A stretch of DNA of 64,000 bases, taken from Brachycybe producta (lineage: Eukaryota > Arthropoda > Diplopoda > Playtdesmida > Andrognathidae). Positions 46,992 through 60,692 of the stretch are shown here, in pieces. Numbering within the stretch: position 1 is the first letter of the stretch; every line of letters starts with the position of its first letter. The notes below the pieces were generated by a model, which saw only the letters and a list, made by a program, of their open reading frames with translations, was not told the DNA's origin and searched no databases. The DNA is taken from the NCBI GenBank assembly GCA_036925085.1, contig JAUPFP010000015.1, positions 3,230,426-3,294,425 of the forward strand. Reading direction: 5' to 3'. The position numbers were made by a program, and so were the translations under genes.

Positions 46992-47736
46992 ACATGAGCT
47001 AAATATCGACCCAAACAAAATTCACTGTTGACATTCATTCAACTTGACATGTTGTCTTTTATATAAAATGTATAGAAAAATATGGCTCCGGGTTTTTTTT
47101 GTTGTTGCAAAGGGTCATTTTATGGGTCAGATGAGCACTTTTGAAATAAAAAAATAGCCGCCAAAACGGGAACTTTTTTTGTTATTTTATGTTAAGTCAA
47201 GTTATAAAAAAAATTTTTGAATTGAAAAGAAATTAAATATAACATTTCATTGAATGGAGGAGAATACACCGTTGGCATTTGTAACTTTGTTTTGTAATTT
47301 CTTTTTTTAAGAACACAGGCAGGAAATGAGGTGCTGCATGTTGACTTTTCTAGTTTAATGAAATTGCGTTTGACTCAAATTAAAGTTAACATGTTTCTTC
47401 TCTTTTCTTAAGTTTCAACCAATCAAATGTGGTTTCCATGGTAAATTTTTTTTTAAAAAATATATTTCCTGGTTTTTTTCATTTATTGCTTCATTTTTTG
47501 CTTCATTTTTCATCTTTTTTTATATTATAAAAATTGCTTTTAGGTTTTAGAGTTTATACAACTTAGAGTAATAGTCTAAAAATAGACTTAGAAAAATTTT
47601 AGTAATTTTTTTGCACCAAGCTAAATAAGTCTACTTATTTTTTTAAACGTTATCAAATTAAGACTTCTTTGTTACAGTTCACTAATTTAAGAACACCTTT
47701 AATATTTTGTTAGTTAGGAACTCAGTCAGTAACTTA

Positions 47737-48068
47737 GGTCTTGTTTCCACTATAAAAAAATAAATTGCATTTCCATAACCAAAGTTATAGTTAACTGCAT
47801 TTCAAGCTGGAAGTCGTATTGTTGTGTGTTTCCATTTTAAGACACACTGTTCGCCATGTTGTTTGTAGGCTAAATTTGTTTGAACTAAAGAAGTGATGTA
47901 TTTAACCATTCAATAATGTGGTTAACCACATTGTTTCAATGCAGTTAAGTTAACGCCAATGTTCAGAAATTTTACTCTGGTTAATGCAACCACGTTTGTT
48001 TCCACTAAAAAAAAATAAACGTGGTTAACAGTTCAACTGCAGTTAATTGTTTTAGTGGAAATGAGGTA
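47737..48068. mobile_element. Harbinger-like MITE
   Basis: The end GGTCTTGTTTCCACT faces TACCTCATTTCCACT (reverse complement). TTA flanks both sides (47734-47736 and 48069-48071). The interior is rich in GGTTAAC and GCAGTTAA modules and is non-coding. It is the same family as 26521-27005. Confidence 0.7.
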
Positions 48069-48646
48069 TTAGTCAGTCATTTTGTGATGTAGTTAGTTGC
48101 CAAGAAATAAATCGAGTTTAAACTAATGAAATATTTTTGAAATCTTGCTGTAGATTTTCATTTTTACATAATCATGTGTTTCATTTTCTAATTAAATACC
48201 ATCAAGATCTACAATTCTTATGTTGTGTTTCAGAAACTTGAAACTACATTTTAAAATTTTGATTATCCGATTTCATTTTAATTGAAATTGTACTAGGGTA
48301 TGGTTAGTTTTTGAAACACCTTGTACTAAATATTTTTACCTTGGTGAACTATTTTATTAAAGGATGCAATTTTTGATTACATCTAAAAGAGGCTTCTAGC
48401 AATAGCCTCTTAGGAAAAGTTAAGTATGTTATCGGATGACCTATTTTGGTGTCCAGTTAGCTGACTGTCCATAGTGGATATTATTAAGAATCCTCTCTTA
48501 TTAGACATTGATGTTAGATGACGGAGATCAGATGAATTATGAGATAAAAAAGCCCCGAATGTCGGAAGATACATGGCGAAAGAACAACTTTTCGATCAAT
48601 ACTTTTAGCTCCAAAAATATTTTTTTTCCTTCAGCTTGAGTGAAAG

Positions 48647-48650
<4 letters not shown>

Positions 48651-48695
<45 letters not shown>

Positions 48696-48850
48696 TTATC
48701 TCTATCTCTATCTCTCTAACTCTCTTTCTCCCTCTATTTAACTATCTCTCTCTATCTGTCTCAATCTCTTTCTTCCTCTATCTATCTAACTATCTCTATC
48801 TGTCTCAATCTCTCTCTTTCTCCCTCTATCTATCTCTCTCTTTCTCGCTC
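48651..48850. repeat. (CT)n/(CTAT)n compound microsatellite
   Basis: A near-pure CT tract at 48651-48690 grades into CTATCT and TCTTTCTC repeats. Confidence 0.95.
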
Positions 48851-48859
48851 TAACTGAGA

Positions 48860-51800
48860 CTTAGTCGCAGGCGAACAAACCAATAAGATATTTTTCTGCG
48901 AGCCACAAATTGAGAGCGAAACCATTATTTACTGTGTATATAATGTATATCTATATCTATACCTCTTTTTGTAGTATTTGTCAACTCATTATTACTGGTT
49001 CGATTATTTAAATTAGGAGTAGGAGCTTCTTTTTTTTTGTAAGTTTTACCAATGCGATACATGAGAAACAGTAACAGAAAAGATAGTAGGGCAGAATACA
49101 CCTTATGCCTAGTTCTCACAACCTTCATGTGGTTGTGAGGGTTGTGTTGTGTGGGTTGTGAGAACACACACTAGATGGTGGTCAATGTCAAATGTTAGCT
49201 TTGGTTAGGTATCCTCGGTTATACTATTGAGTCAATTTTGACTTATTATTCTCAAAATCGACGATTTTTGACTTGTGTCACTAATTTTCTCAATTGAGCG
49301 ATGAGTGTGTGGATCTATAAGGCGCGTCAAGTTGTGATTCAAGCTGCAAGATGATATATTATATTTCAAATGATCAGTACATTTTGACGCTTCATGCAGC
49401 GCCTCATGCATCTACATGAAATACATGTAATTCGTGAAACGCGCTGCTTGTATTGCAACTTAACTCGCCTCTACACTATGTTTCTCAGCCTAAGAAAGAA
49501 CTGATGACCACCAACTACTCAACAATCAGAGAATTTAGAAATAAATAATGATTGATTGTATTTAAATAATTCAATCAGTTATCTTGTGTTGACAAATAGT
49601 ATAAATATGAAAGTTCACTTAAGAAATTAAGAGTGTGTTATAATTTATTTTCTTCTCAAATCAGTTCAGCTTACAATAAAGCTCAGTTTGTTAGAAATTT
49701 ATTTTGTTGATAGTTAGTTACATTAAGAAGAAAAAATTATTGTTTATTTTAAATTTATTTTACTTTTCAAATAGCCCCAGGATCTATAAAATCTAATTTA
49801 TTCCATAATTGTGTTCACCTTTTTTTTTTTTAAAAAAAAATTTTGTTTTTCACAGACAGACACATTTATATGTATTGTGTGTAACTCGCCTTTTATTAAA
49901 AGTAATGTACAAAGAAAAGAAAAAAGGAAAATGAAATAAAATCCATTAGGAAGTCTTGAATACACGTGCTAAGAATACATACCTTGCTTGCTAGCTTCTT
50001 GTAAAACTTAAAATATTTTTTTAAAAATAAAATGCAAGATATAAAAACCGCATAATTATTGACTACTTAAAACCCGTTGTGCAACTTGCACGAAAGGAAA
50101 GAGTCTGTAATTCAAGCAAAGAGTCGTGTATGGTACTGAGCTATATGCAAATCCTACTAAAGAGAATGTCATATAGTGAATGCATTTAGAATGGAGGAAG
50201 ATTTTGAAGCAATTAAGCATACACACAGGGCATTAACACTGTAACATGTACAATTTTTAGCCGCCATAATAGTTCTATATAATGCAAAGAAAACCCCAGC
50301 CCGTGCTTTTATTAGTTTTTTTTAATGTGGTTTGTTGATTTTTAATGAAAACATATGGAGGCGAGGTTTTTTTTTACATTTTATATGACTTTTGCAATTT
50401 TTCCGCAGATTTGCCTCTTAGTGTTTTCAGGTGGATCAGTAGGAAATCTTTAATTTTGTATGAATGTTGTGTCAAAGTTTGTTTTTGTGTAGGCGCAATT
50501 GTGAAATCCTCCTACGCTTATGAATATAGTGTGGATACCACTAACTAGTTTTAGCTATATGTAATAACATCTGGTTAGTTTCTAATAGAAGATGTTAAAT
50601 TGAGTCTTTCATTCAAGTTTCACTTAAAAAAATCTATTGAGAATTTTATCTAATAAGCTGAACGATTTTTTTTTTCTTTTCTTCTTCTGATCATAAATTT
50701 AAGACAAAAGAGGAAAAGATGTTCATGGCTTTAGTAATATTTTAAAAGTTGAGCCCCCAAAAACGCTTCTAATGAAGCTTGGCATTGTCTTGATTATTAA
50801 TCAGACATATAGTCTATATAATACATTAGGCCTATGGTTTGATGGTGGTTGACAGGATGATTACAATATTGTCGTCAGAGGGTGGGCCTCTTTTAGTATT
50901 ATTTTTTGAAGAAGGTTTTTTTTTCCCGGAGTTTTAAATAACGTCGATTTGAATATTCGTAAAATTGATGATGTTACGCCTACAATGCTAGCATACATAG
51001 ATTCAGTATAAAAAGGGCTCGTTAAATATTGTCAAAATATATTATGACTTGAGGGATTACAACAGCAGCAACAATAATAATAAATAATAAATATGTATTT
51101 TGAATGATAGAAAAATTGGAATTCAAAGTTATTAATATTATCAAACAAAAAACTTAAATTTTTTTGGAGAAATGATGGTTTGAATGAAAAAAAAAGGAAT
51201 TTTTTTTTTGTGAAATTTTGATACTCTAAGGGCCTATAGATATAATAAATAGATACAAATGGTTTTGGTTGTGTGGTGTTTTTTTTTTCTTCTGTTATTC
51301 ATTCTTTTTCCTTTCTTCAAATATTACTATTTTATTATATGCAAATTTCTGAAACACACACAAATACCGATCTGTGAAGACTTTACATATTACAGTATGC
51401 AGGTATATGCCGAACCTTTTTTTATACAAAGAAGTCTATGGAACTTTCAACGCTTTCATTTCATTGCCCCATATTCCTTATATCTTCATCTTGTTGTTAT
51501 TTTTTTTGGTTGCCTCTTTTCTTTGTTGCTTGGCAACACAATTGGTTTCTGTGTGTCTGTGTGATGATTATTTAGAAAGAGTAACTTATGTAATGGCACA
51601 ACATAATAATACATACATTCATAGTAATGTTTGAGAGACCCAAGGTCTCACAACAATGTGTTTTTTTGTATCAATGATTAATCTCGGTTAAATGCCTTGA
51701 TGCAATTTAAGTTAATTTGATTTTGTTTAGAGGACAGTATAGTGTGAAATTAAGGTATATTGGTTTGGCAAAAAGTCATATTTCTTTTTTCTTTAAGATT

Positions 51801-51890
51801 CGGAGGTTTTTTGTGGGTGTTTTTGTGTGATTTGTTAAGTTCTTGTTCTTAATAATTGCTAAGTTTAAGGTTGTGCTCAAATCATTAATA
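48860..51890. other. Non-coding stretch with weak repeats
   Basis: 49110-49170 is GTTGTG-rich. 49320-49450 is locally GC-richer, with inverted similarity between GATTCAAGCTGCAAG and CTGCTTGTATTGCAAC. Frames of 60-101 codons near 51259-51634 show no recognisable domain. Confidence 0.4.
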
Positions 51891-51897
51891 TTTGACA

Positions 51898-52106
51898 TGA
51901 AGTATCATGTAAAAGTTTGAGTTTAGCACAAGCTTTGACATAAAACTCATGAAAAAAATTTGCGACCCCTTTTAATGATTGCTTGCTTGGTCAAAAGTAA
52001 TGCTAAATTCATAAACTTTTAACTGAACATTTCATGTAAAAAAAATTGTTAAGTTCAGCACAAGCTTTGACTTAAAAAAATCAGCACAAAAAATGCGACC
52101 GTTAGG
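51898..52106. repeat. Tandem duplication, period about 129 bp
   Basis: GCACAAGCTTTGACATAAAA with AAATTTGCGACC recurs as GCACAAGCTTTGACTTAAAA with AAAAATGCGACC, both preceded by CATGTAAAA. Confidence 0.8.
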
Positions 52107-52999
52107 TAAGATTTCATTTTGAAAATGTTACTTTATTGAATTTTGCAAATATTCGTAATAATAGGACAGTCATTAATACACTGGGACCTCATTATAGAAA
52201 GAAATGGGAGTGTCAATATGAGATTGTCATATCTAGGTCATAAACCTTGTAAAAAGTTACAAAAGCAAATTACATGATATTATTATGGCGTATATTGTTA
52301 TATGACTGCTATATGGTCTGATGTACAACATAATATGATAGTGATAAAATAATTACTCATAAGCAGCGACATCATAAGCTGTGATTGTCACAATTTTTTG
52401 ATTTTTTTTTTTTTTTTTTGGAATATGGCCCTTTTGGTTTCTACATGTACATCTCGAACAAATAGTACTAAGTAGACTATTATTCTTAAGAACGGCCGGG
52501 TTTATTTTCAAATGGGTGATTTTGCTTGCTTGCATTGATTGCCTGTATACAAGGGGCATTTCTGTTTTTTTTTTTTTTCATACGAAACCATTGTAATTTA
52601 TTTTTGTATGAGCGTACTTTTTTTTTTTTTTAAAAAAAAAAAAGCTTTTTCTATCGGAAATTGTCCAATTAGTTTCAATTAACTTAACCGTTGATCTAAA
52701 TTACTTAGTGAAGGTTTTATTTATCGAAATTCTTTATTGAAATGTGGGGGTGGCAGATGATATTTACATTATTATTTCTATAATGAGGAAAAATACGGTA
52801 TAAAATTACAGACGTATTGTTGTTTGCTTTTATAATACGAGCTCGTATATTAATTAATATATCAAAAGTGCATATGGACATGCGACGTTTTGTTGGCTAT
52901 TTGTTAGCTGTTTTACCAAATAAAAACATAATGTGCCGTCTAAGTATAATGTTTACAATCTAATACATTGTATATAATAATTGTAATAAAATTTAATAT

Positions 53000-53475
<476 letters not shown>

Positions 53476-54456
53476 TCCATACAAAAATTGTATTAAAATT
53501 GTTCATACATATTTGACGAACTTTTTTTTAGATTTAAAAACTAAAACAAAGCATATCCAAGCCTAACTAAAATTTTGTTCTCTCAACATATATTACTTTT
53601 TCCTTAAGATTTTTTTTCGTGCACTTTTCATCATAAATGGTACTTTTCATTTTTCTGCTCCTATATATTTTTAAACAAAATTTTTATTATAATCATGCGA
53701 TGTGCTGCTGCTGCTGTATATTTATATAAATAGAGCTCGAGCCTAAAAAGGGCGCAACTTTGAAGAGCTTTTCTTTTATATTATTATTTTTGGTGGGTGA
53801 GTTTTTTGAGGCCGAAGGCGCTAGCACAGCGTTTATCAATTACTTATTGATTTTTTTTCCCATTGGGTGGCTGTATAAAGAGAGAGAAAGCCTAGATGAT
53901 GGTACAACTTGTGTCTACTTTTATGATTTTCATCACGGACTCATCTCCTTTAAGGACCACTTATAAAATGAAAACATATCCTCTTGAACTGCTTTTTTTC
54001 TTCTTCTGCATTTCAGAAGGAATATTAAAAAAAATGTTGAAGATGTTTTAAAAACTAGAACAGTGAATAAATCACATATGATTGTTCTCATGTTTGATGA
54101 TTATATCTTTGAAATATTTTTTTTAATTTTAATTTGAAAAAAAAAATATTTTGCAAGCAGCTAAAAAGACCGGTGACAGAGGAACAAAAGTTCAACTGCA
54201 GCATATGAAAATGCATTGTCAAAACTAAAAGATATAAAACCTTGATAACAATTGCAACTATTGTTTTTTTAAACATTAAGGTTTGTAACATGTATTGTTT
54301 ACACTGCTATAAAAATAGTAGTGTTAGGCTATTTATTTTGGCTAATAGTCGTTTATATGCAGTATTATCCGTAACCTTGAAGAGCAATGATGACATAACT
54401 TCCTATTGGCTACAACATTTTCAATACAAATGAAACGTATACCAGAGCTTTTTTTA

Positions 54457-54656
54457 GGGCTGGAATACACAAACCACTTTTTGAGACGGTCTCAAGGTGG
54501 TCGATTTGGTGACAACTCGACTTCATTGTGCAGTGGAAAGTGGTCAAAAGTGGTTTGTGTATCCAGACTGTTACAAAATTTAGTAGTTGTGAGTTGCGGT
54601 ATGTCATCGTTATACAACCCTTTCCTACATTTTGTAGCCTAATGTGAACCCGCCTT
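54457..54656. mobile_element. Foldback MITE-like element
   Basis: CTGGAATACACAAACCACTT faces the inverted CTGGATACACAAACCACTT, ending near 54568. The right outer boundary near 54656 is tentative. Confidence 0.65.
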
Positions 54657-55140
54657 AATGTTGGTTCTGAAATGCTGAATAACCAGAGTTCGATCTCATT
54701 ATTTCTCTTTCATTTGCATATTTTTCCAAAACATAATGCAAGTTTTGATGTTATTGTGTGAATCTTCCCTTAGTCAATTTTTCTTTGAAATTTTTTTTTA
54801 ATATTAATTATCGTCAGTTTTTTATTTGTGTAGATGATTTTTAGATGTTGTTTTGCATAACGTGAAAGCTTTTGTTATTAAGATGTGGTTAATGTTTTAT
54901 AATTAACATTTAAAAATATTCAAAACACATACATGTATAACAGTCGTTCTACTTATGTTTAGACATTTTCGTAGCTTGTGATATTTTTTTTGTATTTATC
55001 TCGAATGTTGATTTTGTAAGGAGCTACTTACATTTACAAGATTTTTTCAAAGAAAAATAGTTGCAATTTTATTTACTTCTTAAAGATTGGCATTATCAAA
55101 CCTAACATGTCAGCTGTCCAATCAACTTTGTCTCAATATC

Positions 55141-55290
<150 letters not shown>

Positions 55291-55624
55291 TATTATGGCA
55301 CTGGTATAACCAAGTAAGAAAAAAAAACATCTTGAATGCTTTAAAGAATCTTAAGATGTCTTTTTTTTGTTTTTTTCTTTTTTTTTCTTTATTTCTTGAC
55401 TGCAAATGTCATTTTGTCTATTTCAAACCTAAAGATTTGGGGGTTTTCGTTAAAATGTCAAGTTAGTTTTCAAGTTTAAACGAAAGCTTCTTTTCAACTT
55501 TGGTATTACTTTTGAAAAAAGTAACACTGTTCAGCTATTTCTCGCTTGTTTTGAGTTTGAATCTTCTTATAAACTTAAAAATTGATTCATTTATGCACGG
55601 GAAATGTGTGTTCACTTTGATTTT

Positions 55625-55693
55625 ATATATATATTATATATATTATTATATTATATATATTATTATTATATATTATATATATTATATATATTA

Positions 55694-55735
<42 letters not shown>
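55625..55735. repeat. (TA)n and TATTATA microsatellite
   Basis: TATATTATTATA-type repeats lead into a pure TA tract. Confidence 0.95.
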
Positions 55736-55737
<2 letters not shown>

Positions 55738-56039
55738 TGAGAGTAAAAAAATTAAATTGAACACACATTTTCTGTGCGGATTACATTTTTTTTTAAGTTT
55801 TTCAATTATTATATGATGTTATTCATATTTTGTGTAACGAATAAATTATCTCATAAAATAATTAAAGTTTAGCGCCAATAGTATAAAATATGCGATTTTC
55901 TGCTGCAAAACTCAAATATACAATAATATGCTTTAATGCATACGTTGTATATAGTGCTGTGAAAAGCATGTTTTCTAGTTTTTCAACCATCTATCTGCAT
56001 GTCAGTAAACTAGCATGTAAGCTTAATCCGCTCCCTATA

Positions 56040-56376
56040 AAGAAACTAAAAACTGTTTTAAAAACTAGAAAAGGTAGCTCAATCAATTAAGGTTAATTTC
56101 ACATTGATATCTTTCAAAAATAAATTTCTTATAGACCAAAAATTAAAATACATTGTCTGCCAAGTATGGTCGGCTTAAAATTGGGTCAAGTTCAAGCTCA
56201 AAAAAGCTTATTTTGAAAGATATCAACGTGAAAATTACCCTTAAGTGATTTTACCCTTAAGTGATTGAGCTAATCTTTTAAGTTTTTGAAACATATTCAA
56301 GTTTCTCTTCGTTTTTACACCTAAAAGAGAGAATTCATCAGAGTTTGAGAGGCTTTTACACTTTAAAACTACCTTA
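56040..56376. mobile_element. Dispersed palindromic repeat copy
   Basis: AGAAAAGGTAGCTCAATCAA and TTGATATCTTTCAAAAATAA face CTTATTTTGAAAGATATCAA in inverted order. It ends ACTTTAAAACTACCTTAA, as in 18.4 kb and 31.7 kb. TTACCCTTAAGTGATT is tandemly doubled near 56235. Confidence 0.7.
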
Positions 56377-57035
56377 ATACACATTTTATATATATATATA
56401 TAAAAAATGTGTTTATCAAACTTAACCATAATTTATTTACAATTAATTAAAATTAGTTTTTTTTACACCATACTTTTTTAGCTACTTATTTTTTTTTTAA
56501 ATTCAATGTTCACTAATTGTAAACTATAACAAAAAACTGTAACAACAACTAAAGAAATTATATTTAAATAAATACAAATATATATAGTGCATTTTTTGCA
56601 TATTATACTGAATATATGAAAAAAAGTGTTAACCACAGGTTTATTCACCATTAATAAAAAAAAGGAGTTGGTTATGTTCAATGTTAACAAACCATAAACC
56701 ACACTATTATTTTTGTTAGTCTTTGCGTCATCATTTGTGCTGAAGGTTTTTTTGTCAGTATGTTATGAAAAGTGTAGAGCACATGCGCAGTTGACAAAAT
56801 GATAAATGTAGACCTGAAGAAGTCGTTGTTGTTCGTTTAGCTTAGGCCCTATATAAATCCGCTCCATTTATTTGTCACGATTGCAACTTTATTTATGAAC
56901 GGCTGAAATAACTAAGTTGTGCTACCGTTTCTTTCACTTAATAGCACTATTTTTTATGTGTGTGACGTCACATTTTTTATGTTATCTTGACAGCCATTTT
57001 GTTTTTGTTTTGATCTTATTTAAATATATAATTAT

Positions 57036-57345
57036 TAAGGCTCGGATTTTTATGCAATATCAAGCAAATGTTTCTCAATTTGTGGCTCAAGTGCCAACTG
57101 TGAAGTAATCATCATCATTAGAGCAAGCAACAATTAGTTTTTTTTTCAATCAAAAACACTGGTTTTAGTTGACAGCTGACACTAACCAGACATCTAGCCT
57201 CTAACCAGCCTTTTTTGATTTGAAAAGAAAAATTGCAGTTGCTCTGAAGCGACTGAAAGTCACTGATGAAGAATATTTCACAATTGTCACTTAGGCCACA
57301 AATTGAGAAATATTTGCTTGATATTTCACACAAATCCGAGCCCTG
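57036..57345. mobile_element. hAT-like MITE, CAGGGCTCGG family, best-preserved copy
   Basis: A 310-bp element with long arms: GGCTCGGATTTTTATGCAAT faces the inverted GGCTCGGATTTGTGTGAAAT, and GTTTCTCAATTTGTGGC faces an inverted copy. A perfect 8-bp target duplication, ATAATTAT, flanks it at 57028-57035 and 57346-57353. The interior contains AAAACACTGGTT facing AACCAGCCTTTTTT. It has no coding capacity. Confidence 0.9.
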
Positions 57346-57529
57346 ATAATTATGTCATTGATGCATTAGAGATGTTGATCTATAGAAGAATGTTATGAAT
57401 ATTATGGACAAAAAAATGCCCAATAGTAGATCAGGGACTTCACTTGATTGGGGGAGATAGTTAACAAAGATCATGAAGTCTCATAAGTTTGGATATGTGG
57501 GGCACATTCTTACTGGTCATAAATAGGCT

Positions 57530-57808
57530 TTGCTTGAGTTTGCCATTCAGAGTAAAATAGAGGGAAAGGGTGTCTTATTTACAGAATATCAAACAATGGA
57601 CAGGGAAGAGTTTTGCCAATATTGCAAGACTAGCTATGGACAGGATTACATTCAAAGAAGTGATTGCCCACCTCTGAATCAGGGATGGCACACAAAAGAA
57701 CTTGAAAAAATAAATATGCACCATTTTGAAAACCATCATTGGAAACAATTTTATTATCATTTTTGTTACAATACTATTATAATGGAAGATTCTGCAATTT
57801 TTTTTTAG
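57530..57808 (+). pseudogene. Possible decayed ORF, 92 codons
   Basis: This open frame has a more protein-like composition than others here (REEFCQYCKTSYGQDYIQRS, then CPPLNQGWHTKELEK). It includes a Cys-x2-Cys and several His and Trp. It could be a relic of a transposon protein or a fortuitous frame. I do not recognise it, and there is no splice or promoter evidence. Confidence 0.25.
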
Positions 57809-57809
57809 G

Positions 57810-59360
57810 AAATTTTAATGTTTAGTATTTAGAAATTGAGTATGAAAAACTGCATATTGAAAATGACATGTACATTATTTACAATTTTTTTCCTGGTGGT
57901 TTTTACTCTTCTGTTTCTTATGCTAGGTTTAAGATGAAAATGAAAAAAAATATTTAATGAAATTATGAAAAATGACATGTTGAAAATTTTAACAAAGTTT
58001 AACATTTTTCATTTTACCTATTTTAATTTTTAAAAACATTTGCTAGACATGAAAATGTTATAAATCTAACTTATTTTTACTTACTACAGTTTTGTCAACA
58101 CAAATTAGAAATTTGAAATTATACTTCAAAAAGTTGAAGTTTTTTAAATAGATTGTCTGGGGCAAAAATGACCATTATTTTTCTGTAATAAACATGTATA
58201 TGCTATGAATTTATTTAATTGATAGATTGTTACTAATGAGTTACTTTAGCAACTCAGTATGATATTTATCAAAATGTTCTGTTGGGACTGGATCACACAT
58301 GCATAGAAACAAGCTGAAAATAGAAATGGAAATAAAATAACAGCAAATATTGTTTCAGCTACGTTTTTGTGTTCCTTTACGTTTAAGAATTTGTACAAAT
58401 CGCAATAACAAATATTTCAATTACCGGTATGTATTTTAGTTTATAGAAGGTACAACGAATAGAAGAAGGAGGAGGAGGAGCTATAATAAAAAAATAATAC
58501 TGTTGGATGCATATTGGCTGATAAGTCATGAACATTTCTATAGAAACCCTTCAACCCCACTTTGAATCAGCCTAACGTTTGCATTGCATGCACTCAGAAA
58601 ATGAAGATATTTTTGTCTTGCAGACTTTACTGGAAATGTATTGCACACAACATTTTCATTGCTGTTCTTGCAGTTTAGTTGCAATGAATGTTTTATATTG
58701 CAATAACACGAGTGATAACATGTAATAACAGTACGTGTGACAAGGAGAAACTATTTTACTGTCTTTTTTTCCTGCATACTTTTCAGCCAAATAGAACGGA
58801 ATTATTTAAATTGGATAAATTCTTTTTTTCTTCGAGTGTGATCCAGCCTGTAGCTTCAAGCAAGTTTTATGCTGTATTTGTACTGTATGTTAGAATTTCA
58901 ACTAAATTAAGGGAAGAAAGGGTGATTTTAACTATAGAATTTGATACTTGAAACGTGTGTTACATTTTTTTCTGTAGGCAGGTCACGTAAGATTTGCATT
59001 AAAGGTTGCAAATGGTCAAAGGAGTCATCTCTCATGTATTGTGTTATAGACTGTATATACCCTATACAGAACCAGCTTAGCTTTTTCACTCTTTTGTCAT
59101 TTTCGATCGAAACTACCATTTCCAATTACTAAAACTCTCTTCTGGGATCTTATGTATGATGATGATGATCATCATCATCATCATCATCATCATTATTATC
59201 ATCAGAATGAAACCAACAACTACTTTTTTCTCTCTCTGCAGTGCTGTAATTTCATCTAAGCTTATTTTTTTATAGAACTCAATGTCTCAGTGTCAGACAG
59301 ACTCTCGTTAAAGCTGTTATAAATCACCATCTATGGTTAAAGTACAAGTACAGTACATTA
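57810..59360. other. Non-coding stretch
   Basis: It contains GGAGGAGGA near 58470 and an ATGATGATGATCATCATCATC self-complementary (GAT)n/(ATC)n tract at 59158-59193. No gene was seen. Confidence 0.45.
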
Positions 59361-59363
59361 TAA

Positions 59364-60102
59364 CTAGAGCTGTGCAACTAAAATTTTTAGTAAACTAGAA
59401 TATTTAATTAGTTGAATTAGTTAAAGCAAATAACGTCTCATTCATAAACTAAATAGAACATTTCTCTAAGGGTGGTGGTATTCTTAATGACTGCCAAGTC
59501 AAAATACAGTGTTAATCTCATCAACTTTCATATTCTTAATGGGATTAGCAGCTGCTAAAAGAGGCATTAGCTAGTGCTATACTTATTTATCAAATGTTGG
59601 GCACGAAAATAGACATTTGTTTTGATTTTTTTCAAAATATGAAATATATGGTGAGCCACTTCTAATAAGCTAAACACTTGCCTAGCTGAGCTGAGCAGAG
59701 CTAGTGCTCTTTTCTAAGGTTTCTGTCAGACGAAACGACGCGCCGCTTCGTTGTTTAGCCTCTTGACACGCGGCTTCTCTAGTAGACACAAGCTAAATAA
59801 TTTAGTTAACACAGTGGCACCACATGAGTGTGGCGAGCGTAGCGTGCTACATAATTAGTGGCTCCACTCCATGTGTAAAGAGCATCTACACTGTTGAAAT
59901 GGCTGTGTGGCGCCACACGAGTAGCCTCAGAATATCATCCTTAATACTAACATTGACTAAATTTATATTTTAGTCTACTAAAATTTTAGTCGACTGAGAA
60001 ATTTAGTTTACTAAAAGATGTAGTTGACTAAACGATTTAGTTGTCTAAAAGAATTAGTTGACAACTATTAGATCACTAAAAAGATTTTGTTGCACGGCTC
60101 TA
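59364..60102. mobile_element. hAT-like TIR element with repeated TTAGTTGACTAAA motifs
   Basis: TAGAGCTGTGCAACTAAAAT faces TAGAGCCGTGCAACAAAATC (reverse complement). Near the right end, TTAGTTGACTAAA-type words recur about five times (59965-60070). The core, 59640-59930, is much more GC-rich. No target duplication was clear. Confidence 0.65.
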
Positions 60103-60692
60103 ATTGTAATTCAAGTTGAAATATCAATAATTATTAAATTTAGAAAATAGTAAAAACATAGTGATCTGATGGAGAAATTTGTTTAAATTACTAAGATATA
60201 TTCTAATGATTGAGAGAGCATATAATAAAATGATAGCACGTTGCACTTTTCTTAATTTTGTGTACAATAAATAGGCTAAAGAAATGAATATTTCATGAAA
60301 AAACCACTTCGTAATGTTGACCAATGTACGTGCTTTTTTTTTAACACTTTTGAAATGGCACGATTGTGTTACGAAGAAAGAACACACACCAAATGTGAAG
60401 TGATACTAAATCTAAATAAATGACCACATATAGGGATCTCATATATAAACCAATTCGTTGGTGGCATTGGTTGCTTGAAAGTGTAATTTAGTTATAAGCA
60501 AAAAACCTATTCAGGTGCATAGATTATAAATATATAGAAAAAAATGGGCACTTTTGTTAAGAAAGTTATATATGTAATTTTGTCAACTCAAGACAACCAA
60601 TCAGAACCAAAAAAAAAAAAAGATAATGTAATCTAGCGAGTAATCTTGATTTGAAAAATATTACAATTTTATTTTAAATTATTAACGTAACA

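Noticed and set aside
59158..59193. Possible CRISPR-like or regulatory palindrome
   Set aside because: It is a (GAT)n tract meeting an (ATC)n tract, a simple repeat.
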